64,000 bases of DNA from Actinomycetales bacterium (lineage in GTDB: Bacteria > Actinomycetota > Actinomycetes > Actinomycetales > Dermatophilaceae): the NCBI GenBank assembly GCA_016710385.1, contig JADJVX010000018.1, positions 434,001 through 498,000 of the forward strand. Reading direction: 5' to 3'. A program made the translations under genes and the position numbers. Positions 46,155 to 54,917 of the stretch are shown piece by piece (positions within the stretch are counted from its first letter, which is position 1; each line of letters begins with the position of its first letter). The notes beneath the pieces were generated by a model. The model had not been told where the DNA came from, ran no database searches, and saw nothing but the letters and a program-made list of their open reading frames with translations.

Positions 46155-46373
46155 GTGACGACCCCCTCGTCCTCGGTCTGGACGGCCCGCCTCGCGCGGG
46201 CCGTCCAGATCGCGCGCTGGTATGCCCGTGGAGTCATCGGGGCCGACGCCTATGACCGCTATCTGGAGCATCACCAGCGCTCCGGATGCCCGGCCGCACC
46301 GATGACCGAGCGCGAATTCTGGCGCGACAAGACCGACCGCCAGCAACGCAACCCCACCTCCCGGTGCTGCTGA
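46155..46373 (+). CDS. YbdD/DUF466 family small protein
   Basis: A 72-aa cytoplasmic protein with the family pattern: ARWYARGVIGADAYDRYLEHHQRSGCPAAPMTE condensed around YDRYLEHH and the MTEREFWRD end. Members are nearly always encoded next to cstA and are needed for its transport in enterobacteria. GTG start, 12 bases after the cstA stop. Confidence 0.88.
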   Translation: MTTPSSSVWTARLARAVQIARWYARGVIGADAYDRYLEHHQRSGCPAAPMTEREFWRDKTDRQQRNPTSRCC

Positions 46374-46406
46374 CGGCCGGTCCGATCGGGAACTGCTCCG
46401 TCGAGG

Positions 46407-47636
46407 TCACGACTGCCGTGCGCCGGACGACTCGGGATCGAGACGCCGTGGTTGCGAGGCTCGGCAGGTGCTCGGGCTGACCCGGCAGCCGACGACGGCC
46501 AGCCCGGCCCCCACCGCCATGGTGAGCGACACCGGCCCGAGTCGCTCGGCCAGTGTCGGCGTGACCATGGCCGCGACCATGGCGCCCCCGATCATGGCGG
46601 TGTCGGCCAGGCCCAGGACGCTCGCTCGAGCGGCATCGGGCACAGCGTTCTGCATGACCGTCGTGGCACGTGCCTCCAGGGCGACGGCTCCTGCTCCCAC
46701 CAGGGCCAGCACGGCGAGCGTGCCCGGCATACCGAAGTCACCCAGGCCGCGCTCCCCCAGGGGAAGGACCGCGACGATCGCCACCATGACCCCGACGGCG
46801 ACGAGGAGCGGACGCAGTCCCCAACGGTCTGCCCACCTGGCCAGGACCGGCGCAAGGAGCGCCCCCGCTCCGAGGGCGGCCGTCGCATGGCCGAAGCCCT
46901 GCGCGCCAGACCCCCACACCCGCAACGCCAGGTCGAGCAGCATGAGGCCGACGGCCGCCAGCACCGCGTTGAGCGCGACGACGACCGCCAAGGCCTGACG
47001 GGGTTCCCGACGAGCCCGCAATACCGCCACCACGCTGACGTCGGCGAGGGCGTCGCGCGGCCCCTCGGGGTCTGGTGCGGCATCTGGCGCGGGCATCGGA
47101 GTTCTCCCGAACAACCCAATGGCCAGAGCCAAGAGCACCGCGCCGGCCAAGCTGGACCGTCCGGTGGACCCGTGCCCGACCGCCAAGCCACCCAGGGCGG
47201 GACCGACCACGAACGACGAGACCTCGACGGTGACCAACAGTCGGGTTGCGCGGTCGACCTGGGCTCCGGCCAACCGCGGCATCCCGGCAGCCAAAGCCGG
47301 GTATGCCGGTGTGGCGGCGACCACTGCACCGGTCGCGCACCCGACCGCGAGGGCGACGTGGCCGACATCGAGGGCAATCGCGCACCCGAGCAGGAGCAGC
47401 AGTCGCGCCCACAAGGACAGTCGCACGATCCGGGCTCGTTCGCGGCGATCGGCCAGTCGGCCGGAGAGCCAGGACAGAGCGACATAGGGCAACAGCCGCG
47501 CGGCCGCGGCGACCCCGAGCAGGGTCGCCGAATCTGTCGTGGCTTCGACCGTCACCAGGAGCACCGGCCAGGGCAACGACATGCCGACGGCGGCGCACGC
47601 GTGGGACAGCACGACCCGGTGGGCTCGGCTCGTCAT
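46407..47636 (-). CDS. Major facilitator superfamily transporter
   Basis: A 409-aa protein with about 12 hydrophobic segments and the MFS loop-2/3 motif in SWLSGRLADRRERARI. The second half has RWADRWGLRPLLVAVG. The ATG overlaps the stop of the upstream PLP decarboxylase (ATGA), so the two proteins are made together. The pairing suggests it exports the amine or related product of that enzyme (inference from coupling only). Confidence 0.85.
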   Translation of the reverse strand: MTSRAHRVVLSHACAAVGMSLPWPVLLVTVEATTDSATLLGVAAAARLLPYVALSWLSGRLADRRERARIVRLSLWARLLLLLGCAIALDVGHVALAVGCATGAVVAATPAYPALAAGMPRLAGAQVDRATRLLVTVEVSSFVVGPALGGLAVGHGSTGRSSLAGAVLLALAIGLFGRTPMPAPDAAPDPEGPRDALADVSVVAVLRARREPRQALAVVVALNAVLAAVGLMLLDLALRVWGSGAQGFGHATAALGAGALLAPVLARWADRWGLRPLLVAVGVMVAIVAVLPLGERGLGDFGMPGTLAVLALVGAGAVALEARATTVMQNAVPDAARASVLGLADTAMIGGAMVAAMVTPTLAERLGPVSLTMAVGAGLAVVGCRVSPSTCRASQPRRLDPESSGARQS

Positions 47637-48835
47637 GTCCGGCTTCCGCCCACCACCATGGTCGGCATGGGGTCGAAGCCGTTGAAGCCGACCGTCGAAT
47701 AGCAGGTCGTGTAGGCCCCAGCCGAGTGGAACCGGAGCTCGTCGCCCTCGGATAGCGCGAGCGGCAGGTGCACCGGCTGCTTCTCGTAGAGCACGTCGGC
47801 GCTGTCACAGGTGGGACCGGCCAGGACCACCGGTCCGGTGGGTCCGCCGTCGGCGGAGGTACTGAGCCGATAGCGAATCGCCTCGTCCAGGGTTTCGACC
47901 AGTCCGGTAAAGACTCCGGCGTCGAGGTAGACCCATCGAACGCCGCCGCGGTCGATGACCGACACCACGCTGGTCACGACGACCCCCGCGTCGCCGACGA
48001 TGCCCCGGCCCGGCTCGGCGAGTGTCGCTGGCCGTCGGTCGGGGTCGGGGAAGGAGCGCCCCAGTGCGGCGCGGATGGCTGCCCCGTAGGCCGGCAGGTC
48101 GGGGTGGTCGCCCTCGTGCCCGGCCGGGAATCCTCCGCCGAGGTCGACGATCCTCGGGTCCAGACCCATGTCACGAGCCCGTGCAAACACCTCAGCGGTG
48201 GTCGCGAGCGGCGCGTCCCAGGCGCGCGGCTGCCGCTGTTGGGAGCCGACGTGGAAAGCCAGGCCCGCCGCGTCGAGACCGCGATGGGACGCCTGGCAGA
48301 GCAGGGCGAGGGCGTCGTCCGCGCTGCATCCGTACTTGCGCGACAGGGGCCAATCCGAGCCCTCACCGGTTGTCGCCAGCCGGATGAGCACGGCGGCTTC
48401 GGGAGCCACGTCGGCGAGCTTGTCGACCTCGGAGGTGGCGTCGACCACGAACAGGCGCACGCCCATTCGATAGACCTCCGCTAGATCGGCGCGCCGGGCG
48501 ATGGGGTTGGAGTGGATGAGGGTTTGTGCCGCGGCACCCGCACCGAGCGCGAGATCGACTTCGGCCGGGCTGGCCGCGTCGAAGCCGCACCCGGCCGCCG
48601 CCAGCTGAGCCAGCAGCGCCGGGTGCGGGTTGGCCTTCACGGCATACCGGATGCCGGTGCCGGTCAGCGCAGTGGCGAGTTCCTCGAACCGCGCGACCGC
48701 GACCGCGGGATCGAGGTCCAGTCGCGGGGTCGGCAGGATTCCGTTCAGCCCAGCGTGGGACCGAGAGTCGGATGGGTGGGCGTCCAGGGTTGCGCTGCTA
48801 TTGCGGAGAGATCGGGGCAACCCGAACAGGCCCAT
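47633..48835 (-). CDS. Fold-III PLP decarboxylase (ornithine/diaminopimelate type)
   Basis: A 400-aa alanine-racemase-fold PLP enzyme. The PLP lysine is in IRYAVKANPHP; FDAASPAEVDLAL, HSNPIARRADL, the HVGSQ loop, IVDLGGGFPAGHEGD and LAEPGRGIVG follow. The substrate-binding Cys-Asp is in GPTCDSADVL and the C-terminal GAYTTCYSTVGFNGF is typical of ornithine/lysine decarboxylases more than of LysA. A GGAGGAG Shine-Dalgarno precedes the ATG. Coupled to an MFS transporter, it may form a small amine-producing and export unit. Exact substrate is undetermined. Confidence 0.85.
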   Translation of the reverse strand: MGLFGLPRSLRNSSATLDAHPSDSRSHAGLNGILPTPRLDLDPAVAVARFEELATALTGTGIRYAVKANPHPALLAQLAAAGCGFDAASPAEVDLALGAGAAAQTLIHSNPIARRADLAEVYRMGVRLFVVDATSEVDKLADVAPEAAVLIRLATTGEGSDWPLSRKYGCSADDALALLCQASHRGLDAAGLAFHVGSQQRQPRAWDAPLATTAEVFARARDMGLDPRIVDLGGGFPAGHEGDHPDLPAYGAAIRAALGRSFPDPDRRPATLAEPGRGIVGDAGVVVTSVVSVIDRGGVRWVYLDAGVFTGLVETLDEAIRYRLSTSADGGPTGPVVLAGPTCDSADVLYEKQPVHLPLALSEGDELRFHSAGAYTTCYSTVGFNGFDPMPTMVVGGSRT

Positions 48836-48941
48836 GGTCGGCTCCTCCGGTGCAGGTGGGGATGATCACCACCAAGGAGCACCGACCTGCGCTATTGATA
48901 CGTCCCCGCCCACCGGCCAGACGCGATAGCGCCCCGGCAGC

Positions 48942-49685
48942 TCAGCTGTCGCTCAGCGTGTCCGAGAGGGTCGCCAGGTGCTTGTCCGCGTCGGCAGCCG
49001 AGCTCCCGGTGACGGTGAACGCGATACCAGTGACGCCGGTGGTCACGACGAGCATGCGCTGGTAGGCGGTCCGCCCTGCCACGGGGAGGGTGTACTTGAG
49101 CAGCAGCGCCTCCCCGAAGGGAATGGTCGTCCTACCGCCGGACTCGATGGCGGCCCCGAACGCCTTGAGTTGTGGCTCGAGAAGCGACTGCGGTGGAAGC
49201 GTCTTGAAGGGCACCTCGACAACGTTGATGTTGGCGGAGAAGCCCTTGACCGGCGGTGCCAAGATCATCCGCAGGCTCGACTTTGCGGCGGCCTTGAGAA
49301 ACTCTTCGACCGACATACCCGCGGCGTCGGCCAGCGGTTTCAACGGCTCCTTGGCCTTGTCGGTCAATGAGTTCAGGGCCGCGGGGTCGACTTCGGTCCA
49401 GGTGTTGGGCACACCGAACTTGACCTGCTGCGCCGACAACTCCACCCAGGTGAACCCGGCCGGCAACGGCCGGGTGACCTTCTGGTCCGCCGCGGGGGTG
49501 CTGCTCGGCGGGCTGGTCGTGTCCTGAGTCAGGGTGGGGGTGGCCAGCGGTCCAGCGGCGGTCGCCGGCCCGGACGGCGAGTCGGTCTGGCCACCGCTCT
49601 GCGCACCGTTCTGCCCGACGAGCAGACAGCCCGACAGCAGGGTCGAGCAGATCATGGCAACAGGGACGAGCGCGCGCTTGCTCAC
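48942..49685 (-). CDS. Secreted lipoprotein (LpqN-like)
   Basis: A 247-aa lipoprotein. The signal peptide VSKRALVPVAMICSTLLSGC ends in a lipobox with Cys20, followed by a Ser/Thr/Pro/Gly-rich linker to ~65 and a folded domain with GFTWVELSAQQVKFGVPNTW. It resembles LpqN/LpqT-type actinobacterial surface lipoproteins in layout; family assignment is tentative. The GTG start is 6 bases behind a TACCCT box (leaderless). Divergent from the GntR gene. Confidence 0.75.
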   Translation of the reverse strand: MSKRALVPVAMICSTLLSGCLLVGQNGAQSGGQTDSPSGPATAAGPLATPTLTQDTTSPPSSTPAADQKVTRPLPAGFTWVELSAQQVKFGVPNTWTEVDPAALNSLTDKAKEPLKPLADAAGMSVEEFLKAAAKSSLRMILAPPVKGFSANINVVEVPFKTLPPQSLLEPQLKAFGAAIESGGRTTIPFGEALLLKYTLPVAGRTAYQRMLVVTTGVTGIAFTVTGSSAADADKHLATLSDTLSDS

Positions 49686-49691
49686 GTCGCA

Positions 49692-49697
49692 AGGGTA
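49692..49697 (-). promoter_or_regulatory. Lipoprotein gene -10 box (leaderless)
   Basis: TACCCT followed by six bases and GTG 49685. Confidence 0.55.
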
Positions 49698-49774
49698 GGG
49701 GAATCAGCCCTGACCGCGCTGTCACCGGCTCTCTGTGAGTGCAGGCAACGGTCCGGGATTGCCTTACCCTCGTA

Positions 49775-49794
49775 TAGCCTGTAACTTACAAGTT
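49775..49794 (+). promoter_or_regulatory. GntR gene promoter and operator
   Basis: TAGCCT (49775-49780) is a -10 box. Immediately after it lies the palindrome AACTT-AC-AAGTT (49783-49794), ending one base before the ATG. A repressor bound there would block its own promoter; autoregulation by the encoded GntR protein is the likely reading. Confidence 0.5.
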
Positions 49795-49795
49795 C

Positions 49796-50560
49796 ATGAC
49801 AAGTGCTCGTTTCGCTGAGATCGCGCACGACGTCCGCGAGCGGATCGCGCTCGGTGAGTTCGGACTCACCGGTGCCATGGAGTCCGAGTCGGAGCTGTGC
49901 TCTCGGTATGCCGTCTCCCGCCCCACCGTGCGCCGTGCCTTGGAGCAGCTGCGAGTTGAGGGCTTGGTCGAGTCCCGACATGGCGCCGGGTGGTTCGTCA
50001 TTGGCGCGGCCTTCCATCAACGGCTGGCCCTCGGCACGTTCCGGCACGCCTCGTCGGCAGTGAGTGAGGCGGGCAGGCACCTCTCCCGACGTGTCGTGGA
50101 GTTCCGCTTCGGATCAGCCCCGCCGCCGGTGAGCAGCCTGCTGCATCTGGAGCCCAGCGTCGACGTGCTCCACGCCCGCTCGGTGCGCACCGTCGACGGT
50201 GAAGGTCTGGACGTGGTTCGGGAGTGGGTGCCGGCCCAGCTCGGTCGCGAGGTCTCGCTCGCCGACGCCACCGACCCGGGCATTTGGGCCAGCCTGGCCC
50301 GCGCCGGTCAGCGCATCGCCAGCGTCCACCAGACCATTACCGCCGGGTTGGCCAGCGCTCTGGATGCGGACCTGCTCCAGACGAGCGCCGGCGTGCCCCT
50401 GCTGCTGGTGCGTCGAGTCGCCCGCGACCCGCACGGCATACCGATCGCTTTGTCCGACCACCGCTACCTCGCCCATCGGTTCGCCCTCGAAGTGGAGTTC
50501 AACTCCGGTCCCGCGGCGACCGCCTCCGAGCCTCCCGGCCTGCGCGCCGTCGCTCCCTAG
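49796..50560 (+). CDS. GntR/HutC family transcriptional regulator
   Basis: A 254-aa regulator. The N-terminal winged helix reads IAHDVRERIALGEFG, then ESESELCSRYAVSRPTVRRALEQLRVEGLVESRHGAGWFV. A C-terminal UTRA ligand domain follows (about 85-240) with LLVRRVARDPHGIPIALSDHRY. The ligand is unknown; HutC-type members sense sugars, amino acids or their derivatives. An AT-rich palindrome at the start codon suggests autoregulation. The rmlB-like gene starts 64 bases downstream on the same strand. Confidence 0.9.
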   Translation: MTSARFAEIAHDVRERIALGEFGLTGAMESESELCSRYAVSRPTVRRALEQLRVEGLVESRHGAGWFVIGAAFHQRLALGTFRHASSAVSEAGRHLSRRVVEFRFGSAPPPVSSLLHLEPSVDVLHARSVRTVDGEGLDVVREWVPAQLGREVSLADATDPGIWASLARAGQRIASVHQTITAGLASALDADLLQTSAGVPLLLVRRVARDPHGIPIALSDHRYLAHRFALEVEFNSGPAATASEPPGLRAVAP

Positions 50561-50624
50561 TCCGCCCCGTCTCACCAGCCCGACCAAACCCATCAGACCC
50601 ACCAACCCACCACAGGAGTCACTC

Positions 50625-51619
50625 ATGAAGGTTCTCGTCACCGGAGCCGCCGGCTTCATCGGATCCAACTTCGTGCTGCGTGTGCGCGAGACCCGGCCGG
50701 ACTGGGAGATCACGGTCATCGACGCCCTCACCTATGCCGGCAACCGGGCGTCGCTCGCCGCGGTCGAGGACGAGATCACGTTCGTCGAAGGGTCGATCGC
50801 CGACGCTGAGCTCGTTGACCGGCTGGTCGCCGCCAACGACATCGTCGTGCACTTCGCGGCCGAGTCCCACAACGACAACTCACTGGACAACCCGTGGCCG
50901 TTCATGGAGTCCAACATCATCGGCACCTATCGACTGCTGGAGGCAGTTCGCAAGCACGACAAGCGGATTCACCACATCTCGACCGACGAGGTCTACGGTG
51001 ACCTGGAGCTCGACGACCCCAACCGGTTCACCGAGACGACTCCACTCAACCCGTCCTCCCCCTACTCGGCGAGCAAGGCGAGCGCGGATCTGCTGGTGCG
51101 GGCGTGGATTCGCTCGTTCAAGATCAACGCGACCCTGTCGAACTGCTCGAACAACTACGGCCCTCGGCAGCACGTCGAGAAGTTCATCCCCGCCAGATCA
51201 CCGGCATCCTCGACGGTGTCAAGCCCAAGCTCTACGGTGCGGGAGCCAACGTCCGCGACTGGATCCACGTCGATGACCACAATGACTCCGTGGTCGCGAT
51301 CATCGAGCAGGGCCGCCTCGGCGAGACCTACCTCATCGGCGCCGACGGCGAGCAGAACAACCGCGAAATCATCGCGCTCATCCTCGAGCTCATGGGCAAG
51401 CCGGCCGACTGGTTCGAGCACGTCAACGACCGCCCCGGGCACGACCTTCGCTACGCCATCGACTCGAGCAAGTTGCGCGCCGAGACCGGCTGGCGCCCGC
51501 AGTACCAGGACATCCGCTCGGGGTTGCGTCAGACGATTGACTGGTATGCCGCCAACCGCGACTGGTGGGAGGCTTCCAAGGCCGCGACCGAGGCCGTCTA
51601 CACCCGACTCGGGCGCTAG
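50625..51619 (+). pseudogene. rmlB: dTDP-glucose 4,6-dehydratase-like gene with one-base deletion
   Basis: Short-chain NAD-dependent sugar-nucleotide dehydratase making dTDP-4-keto-6-deoxyglucose for rhamnose. The first part has VTGAAGFIGSNFVLRV, HFAAESHNDNS, HHISTDEVYGD, YSASKASADLL and NNYGPRQHVEKFIP. The frame then breaks: the remainder (RQITGILDGVKPKLYG, NVRDWIHVDDH, GADGEQNN, RPGHDLRYAIDSSKL) continues one base off. One missing C in the run at 51188-51191 explains it. With that base restored the protein is ~331 aa and intact. rmlA, rmlC and rmlD are not here. CAGGAG precedes the ATG. Confidence 0.85.
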
Positions 51620-51661
51620 GTGGACGGGCCGGGTCGGCGGGACGGCTGATCCACGGGGCGG

Positions 51662-52786
51662 TCAAGCCTCCGGCGGGAAGGTCGTCGACGCGTCCTCGTG
51701 TTCCAGGCCGCTGAGTTCGAGCAGGTCGACGACGAGCATCCGGGTCTGCGCCAGGAGCACCGTGGTGTGGTACTCCCCCGGCGTCAACGCCGCGCAGCGA
51801 TCACCGACGGCCTGTAGCGCTGGGCGGGCGAACTCGGCGCTGCGGTTCTCCGACCACGCGCGGGCCAGGATGTCGACGGCATCCGCGAGGTCGTCCCAGA
51901 CCTCGGGAAAGGCCGGCGGAATGTCGGCGTGGTGGTAGGCGGCGATGCTGACCCGGCGCACCAGGACGCGGGTGCTGCGCAGCGCCCGATCCAGCGGCTC
52001 GACCACCGAGGCCATCGTGCGCACGCTGTGGCCATCGCTGCGGCGGAAAGGGGACGAGGCGATGACCGACATCCCCTCGTCTGCGGCCCCCTGCAACTCC
52101 CGGATGAGTTCGTCGGTCTCCCGCGCCCGGGAGAGCACCTCCGCAGCACGATCGACGTCGCCGTCTTGGGCGCTGACGGCGGCGTCGCGCAGCAGCACGG
52201 CGATCCGGCGGGCAACCCGCGCGGCCTGGTGCCGAGGCCGACGCAGCGGCGCGCTCGGCACCACAGCAGCGAACACCAGCGCCACGGCACCTCCGATGAC
52301 GGCATCCCACCAGCGCATGAAGGCCTGCCCGGGTGCCGGCACGAGCACGGTGACCACGATCGACTGCACCGCCGCCTGCATGACCAGCAACAACCCGGCA
52401 TCCAGCAGCAGCGCAACAGTCATGGCAGCGAGGACGACCACGCTGATCTGCCAGGCGCCGGTGCCGGCCAGGCCCACAAAGGCGTCGGCGATCGCCACCC
52501 CCAGGGCGACGCCGACGGTCACCTCGGCCACCCGGCGCAGCCGCTGCTCGTAGGTCATTCCCAGGCAGATCACCGCGACGATCGGCGCGAAGAAGGGTGC
52601 CGCATGGCCGAGGAGGTCGTGCGCGATGGCCCAAGCCACTCCGGCCGCGACCGCGCATTGGGCGATGTGCCATGCCTTGGAGCGCACCCGGTCGATGCGC
52701 GTCGCGAGCGAGAGCCGACTGCGCCTCCTGCCGCGTTCGATGAGGTCCTCTACGCGCGGATCCCGGAAGATCGAGGCTGGCGTCAT
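51662..52786 (-). CDS. FUSC/aromatic acid exporter family protein
   Basis: A 374-aa inner-membrane protein. A basic N-terminus (IERGRRRSRLSLATRIDRVRS) is followed by hydrophobic segments from ~45 to 185 and a long helical cytoplasmic part with SFRRSDGHSVRTM-like and TTFPPEA ends. The layout fits the FUSC / aromatic acid exporter family. Its first eight codons (MTPASIFR) and 5' flank are repeated 2966 bases to the right, at the end of the island. Divergent from the HD gene. Confidence 0.8.
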   Translation of the reverse strand: MTPASIFRDPRVEDLIERGRRRSRLSLATRIDRVRSKAWHIAQCAVAAGVAWAIAHDLLGHAAPFFAPIVAVICLGMTYEQRLRRVAEVTVGVALGVAIADAFVGLAGTGAWQISVVVLAAMTVALLLDAGLLLVMQAAVQSIVVTVLVPAPGQAFMRWWDAVIGGAVALVFAAVVPSAPLRRPRHQAARVARRIAVLLRDAAVSAQDGDVDRAAEVLSRARETDELIRELQGAADEGMSVIASSPFRRSDGHSVRTMASVVEPLDRALRSTRVLVRRVSIAAYHHADIPPAFPEVWDDLADAVDILARAWSENRSAEFARPALQAVGDRCAALTPGEYHTTVLLAQTRMLVVDLLELSGLEHEDASTTFPPEA

Positions 52787-52859
52787 GGTCCCATTGTCCG
52801 ACGCGCCACCGATCCGGCGCGGCAGGGTCAGGTGCTCCGCCAGGGGGCAGACTGTCGAC

Positions 52860-53301
52860 ATGGACGACCTTGTCGCGCTCGCCGAACGCATCGCCCGGGC
52901 CGCCCACGACGGCCAGACCGACAAAGCCGGTATGCCGTATGCCGAGCACCCCGCCCGGGTCGCCCGGCGCGTCGCCGACGACCCGTATGCCGTCGCGACC
53001 GCATGGCTGCACGACGTCCTGGAGGACAGTGCGGTGACGGCCGTGGACCTCCTGGCGCACGGCATACCGGAGCGGGTCGTGGCAGCCGTCCAGGCGCTCA
53101 CCCGGCGCGCGGAACAGACGTCGGCGGACTACTTCGCGACCGTCGCAGCCGACCCGCTCGCCCTCCGCGTGAAATTCGCCGATCTGGCCGACAACTGCGA
53201 TCCGGAGCGCCTGGCCGTGCTCAGAGCGGCGGACCCACACACAGCCGAGCGCCTGCGGGTCAAATACGCTCACGCGACAAGCGAATTGCGGCGCCTCAGT
53301 G
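52860..53301 (+). repeat. Direct repeat, left copy (HD gene)
   Basis: These 442 bases match 55809-56250 with about 12 mismatches, five of them in the first 24 bases. A 39-base identical block (52762-52800 against 55728-55766) lies just upstream in both. The repeats bound an island of IS remnants. Confidence 0.9.
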
Positions 53302-53312
53302 GTGGAGTGTGA
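52860..53312 (+). CDS. HD-domain hydrolase, candidate small alarmone hydrolase (copy A)
   Basis: A 150-aa protein with the complete signature of the MESH1/SpoT-type (p)ppGpp hydrolase HD domain: AAHDGQ, YAEHPARVA, WLHDVLEDS (HDxxED) and VKFADLADN. Length is close to a bare hydrolase domain, without synthetase, TGS or ACT parts. Hydrolysis of (p)ppGpp is inferred from the motif set; a nucleotide-pyrophosphate hydrolase role is possible. Near-identical copy B lies at 55809. The last residues (SGGV) after LRRL lie beyond the repeat, so the end of this copy is probably altered. It contains four copies of the TATGCCG word. Confidence 0.82.
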   Translation: MDDLVALAERIARAAHDGQTDKAGMPYAEHPARVARRVADDPYAVATAWLHDVLEDSAVTAVDLLAHGIPERVVAAVQALTRRAEQTSADYFATVAADPLALRVKFADLADNCDPERLAVLRAADPHTAERLRVKYAHATSELRRLSGGV

Positions 53313-53337
53313 GGCGAAGTCATCCGACTCACCGCCG

Positions 53338-53672
53338 TCACGTGGTGATCACGCGGGTGGCGATCAACACCGCGTCTGGCTCGGCGCTCGCCAGGACGAC
53401 GGCGCCTCCCCTGCTCGCGTGATCGCCCAAGAGTCCGAGCACCCGCTGTCGGTTGGGAGCATCGAGATCGTTGGTTGGGTCGTCGGCGATGATGACGTAT
53501 GGGTCGAGGCTGAGCGCCCGGGCGATCGACACCCGTTGTTGCTGGCCGCCGGAGAGTTCTTCGACCAGGTGGTTGCCGCAGTCGGCCAGTCCGAGCAGCT
53601 CCAGGGCCGACACGGTGCGTTCCTCGGCGTGAGCCGATGCCGCGCCGACGGCCAGCAGAGGCAGGACCAGGT
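53338..53672 (-). pseudogene. ABC transporter ATPase, C-terminal fragment
   Basis: About 110 codons of a MacB/LolD-type ATPase: the signature LSGGQQQRVSIARAL, Walker B VIIADDPTNDLD and an end ATRVITT. Walker A and the whole N-terminal third are missing. At about 53672 the frame runs without a break into the C-terminus of an IS110-type transposase, so the two remnants form one chimeric reading frame. It is not expected to be functional as an ATPase. Confidence 0.7.
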
Positions 53673-54015
53673 TTAGGGACCAGCACCAGCCGGCCAGCTC
53701 GCGGGCATCGCGACGTTGGCGACCACTTGCCGCTTGCGGCGGGTCGCGGAAGGTGTTCCAGCGCGCGTGGAGTCGCCGGTTTCCAGCATCGCCCCTGGCA
53801 CGTGCAGCGGGTGATGCGAGTTCCCAACGGTCACACATGGTCGTACCGACCACATAGCGGGCACGGTGATGCCAGGCTGCCTCGACCAGCAACCTGCGGA
53901 CGTGGCTGTTACCGGTCATGGTGATCGAGCCCTGCACCCGTGACTGCCCGGAGGAATACTCCGAGGGCACAAGTCCGACGAAGGAACCAATCGTGTTGCC
54001 CGTGAAGCGATGCTA
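53672..54015 (-). mobile_element. IS110-family transposase remnant
   Basis: The C-terminal part of an IS110/IS116/IS902 transposase: FTGNTIGSFVGLVPSEYSSGQ, GSITMTGNSHVRRLLVEAAWHH and the conserved ARELAGWCWSL end. The N-terminal DEDD domain is absent and both ends are cut by other remnants. No element ends can be recognised. Confidence 0.75.
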
Positions 54016-54049
54016 GTCGCCGATCTCGACCGCCAGGTCTTCCCCGAGC

Positions 54050-54319
54050 GGCTCGCTGGCCGACGCCCGCGCTTTCGGGGAGAGGTTCTTCAGCTACTAC
54101 AACCACAACCACCGCCACTGCGGGATCGGGTTGCACACCGCGGCTTCAGTGCAATTCGGCACCGCGCCCGAGGTCCGCGCGTTACGACAGCAGACCCTCA
54201 ACGCCGCGCACGCAGCTCACCCCGAGCGCTTTGGGAACCGCCGACCACAACCACCAAAACTGCCCCCCGTCGCCTGGATTAACCAGCCATCACAGCAGGC
54301 CTTCATACAGACCGCGTGA
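54050..54319 (+). mobile_element. IS3-family transposase remnant (OrfB C-terminus)
   Basis: About 90 codons from the end of the IS3 integrase-core transposase: ADARAFGERFFSYYNHNHRH, CGIGLHTAASVQFGT, AAHPERFGNRRP and WINQP. The frame is disturbed just upstream of ADARAF, and everything before it, including the DDE residues, is missing. Lies back to back with the IS110 remnant. Confidence 0.75.
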
Positions 54320-54440
54320 CAAGACGCGTCTCAACCGGCTTGACACCTTCCGATCGACCTGTCACCCGTTCGTGCAGCATTCCCCAACTCGAGGCAGGCG
54401 GCTTCAGAACCCACGCTGCTTTGGGTCAGCCAGGAAACGG
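54320..54440. other. Unassigned island DNA
   Basis: About 120 bases between the IS3 remnant and the end of the small membrane protein gene. No gene, repeat or hairpin that I can support. Confidence 0.3.
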
Positions 54441-54911
54441 TCACCCGACCGCGGTCTGGGAAAGTCGTCTGCGGTCCCGCAGCGACCACGCCCCGCAAGC
54501 GACGCCTGTCAGGCCGCTGATGATGAGACGGGAAACTCGCTCTGGGGGGCTGCCGCCCTGAGACCAGGTCACCCAAGCGAAGGCAATCACGAAGGCCCAC
54601 GCACCCGTGGAAACAGCCAGCGCAATGCCTGAGCGGGTGATCAGGGCGTGACATAGCCACGCCACACAGCCGAAGATTCCCCCAGCGAGGGCAGCCGCGG
54701 GCACCATGACGATCAGCCAGAGCAGCCACCCGCCGAACCCGCCGGAAAGCCCACCCACGGCCTCGTCGCCAGCGGCACCGGAGACAAGGAAGGCCAGAAA
54801 TCCGACTCCCGCGATGACCAGAAGGGCACCCATGGCACGCCGCACCCACCACCACAGCACGATCCCGTAGCGACCCATCCGACCAGTCCCTGTCCGATTC
54901 GAAGTGCTCAC
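54441..54911 (-). CDS. Small membrane protein in the island
   Basis: A 156-aa protein with four hydrophobic segments (AMGALLVIAGVGFLAFLVSG; GGWLLWLIVMVPAAALAGGIF; a third around LAVSTGAWAFVIAFAW; a last short one) and a basic C-terminus with SLRDRRRL. The reading frame is intact and starts at GTG 54911. I recognise no family. It lies among broken genes and IS remnants, so it was probably acquired with them. Confidence 0.55.
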   Translation of the reverse strand: MSTSNRTGTGRMGRYGIVLWWWVRRAMGALLVIAGVGFLAFLVSGAAGDEAVGGLSGGFGGWLLWLIVMVPAAALAGGIFGCVAWLCHALITRSGIALAVSTGAWAFVIAFAWVTWSQGGSPPERVSRLIISGLTGVACGAWSLRDRRRLSQTAVG

Positions 54912-54917
54912 CTTCAG

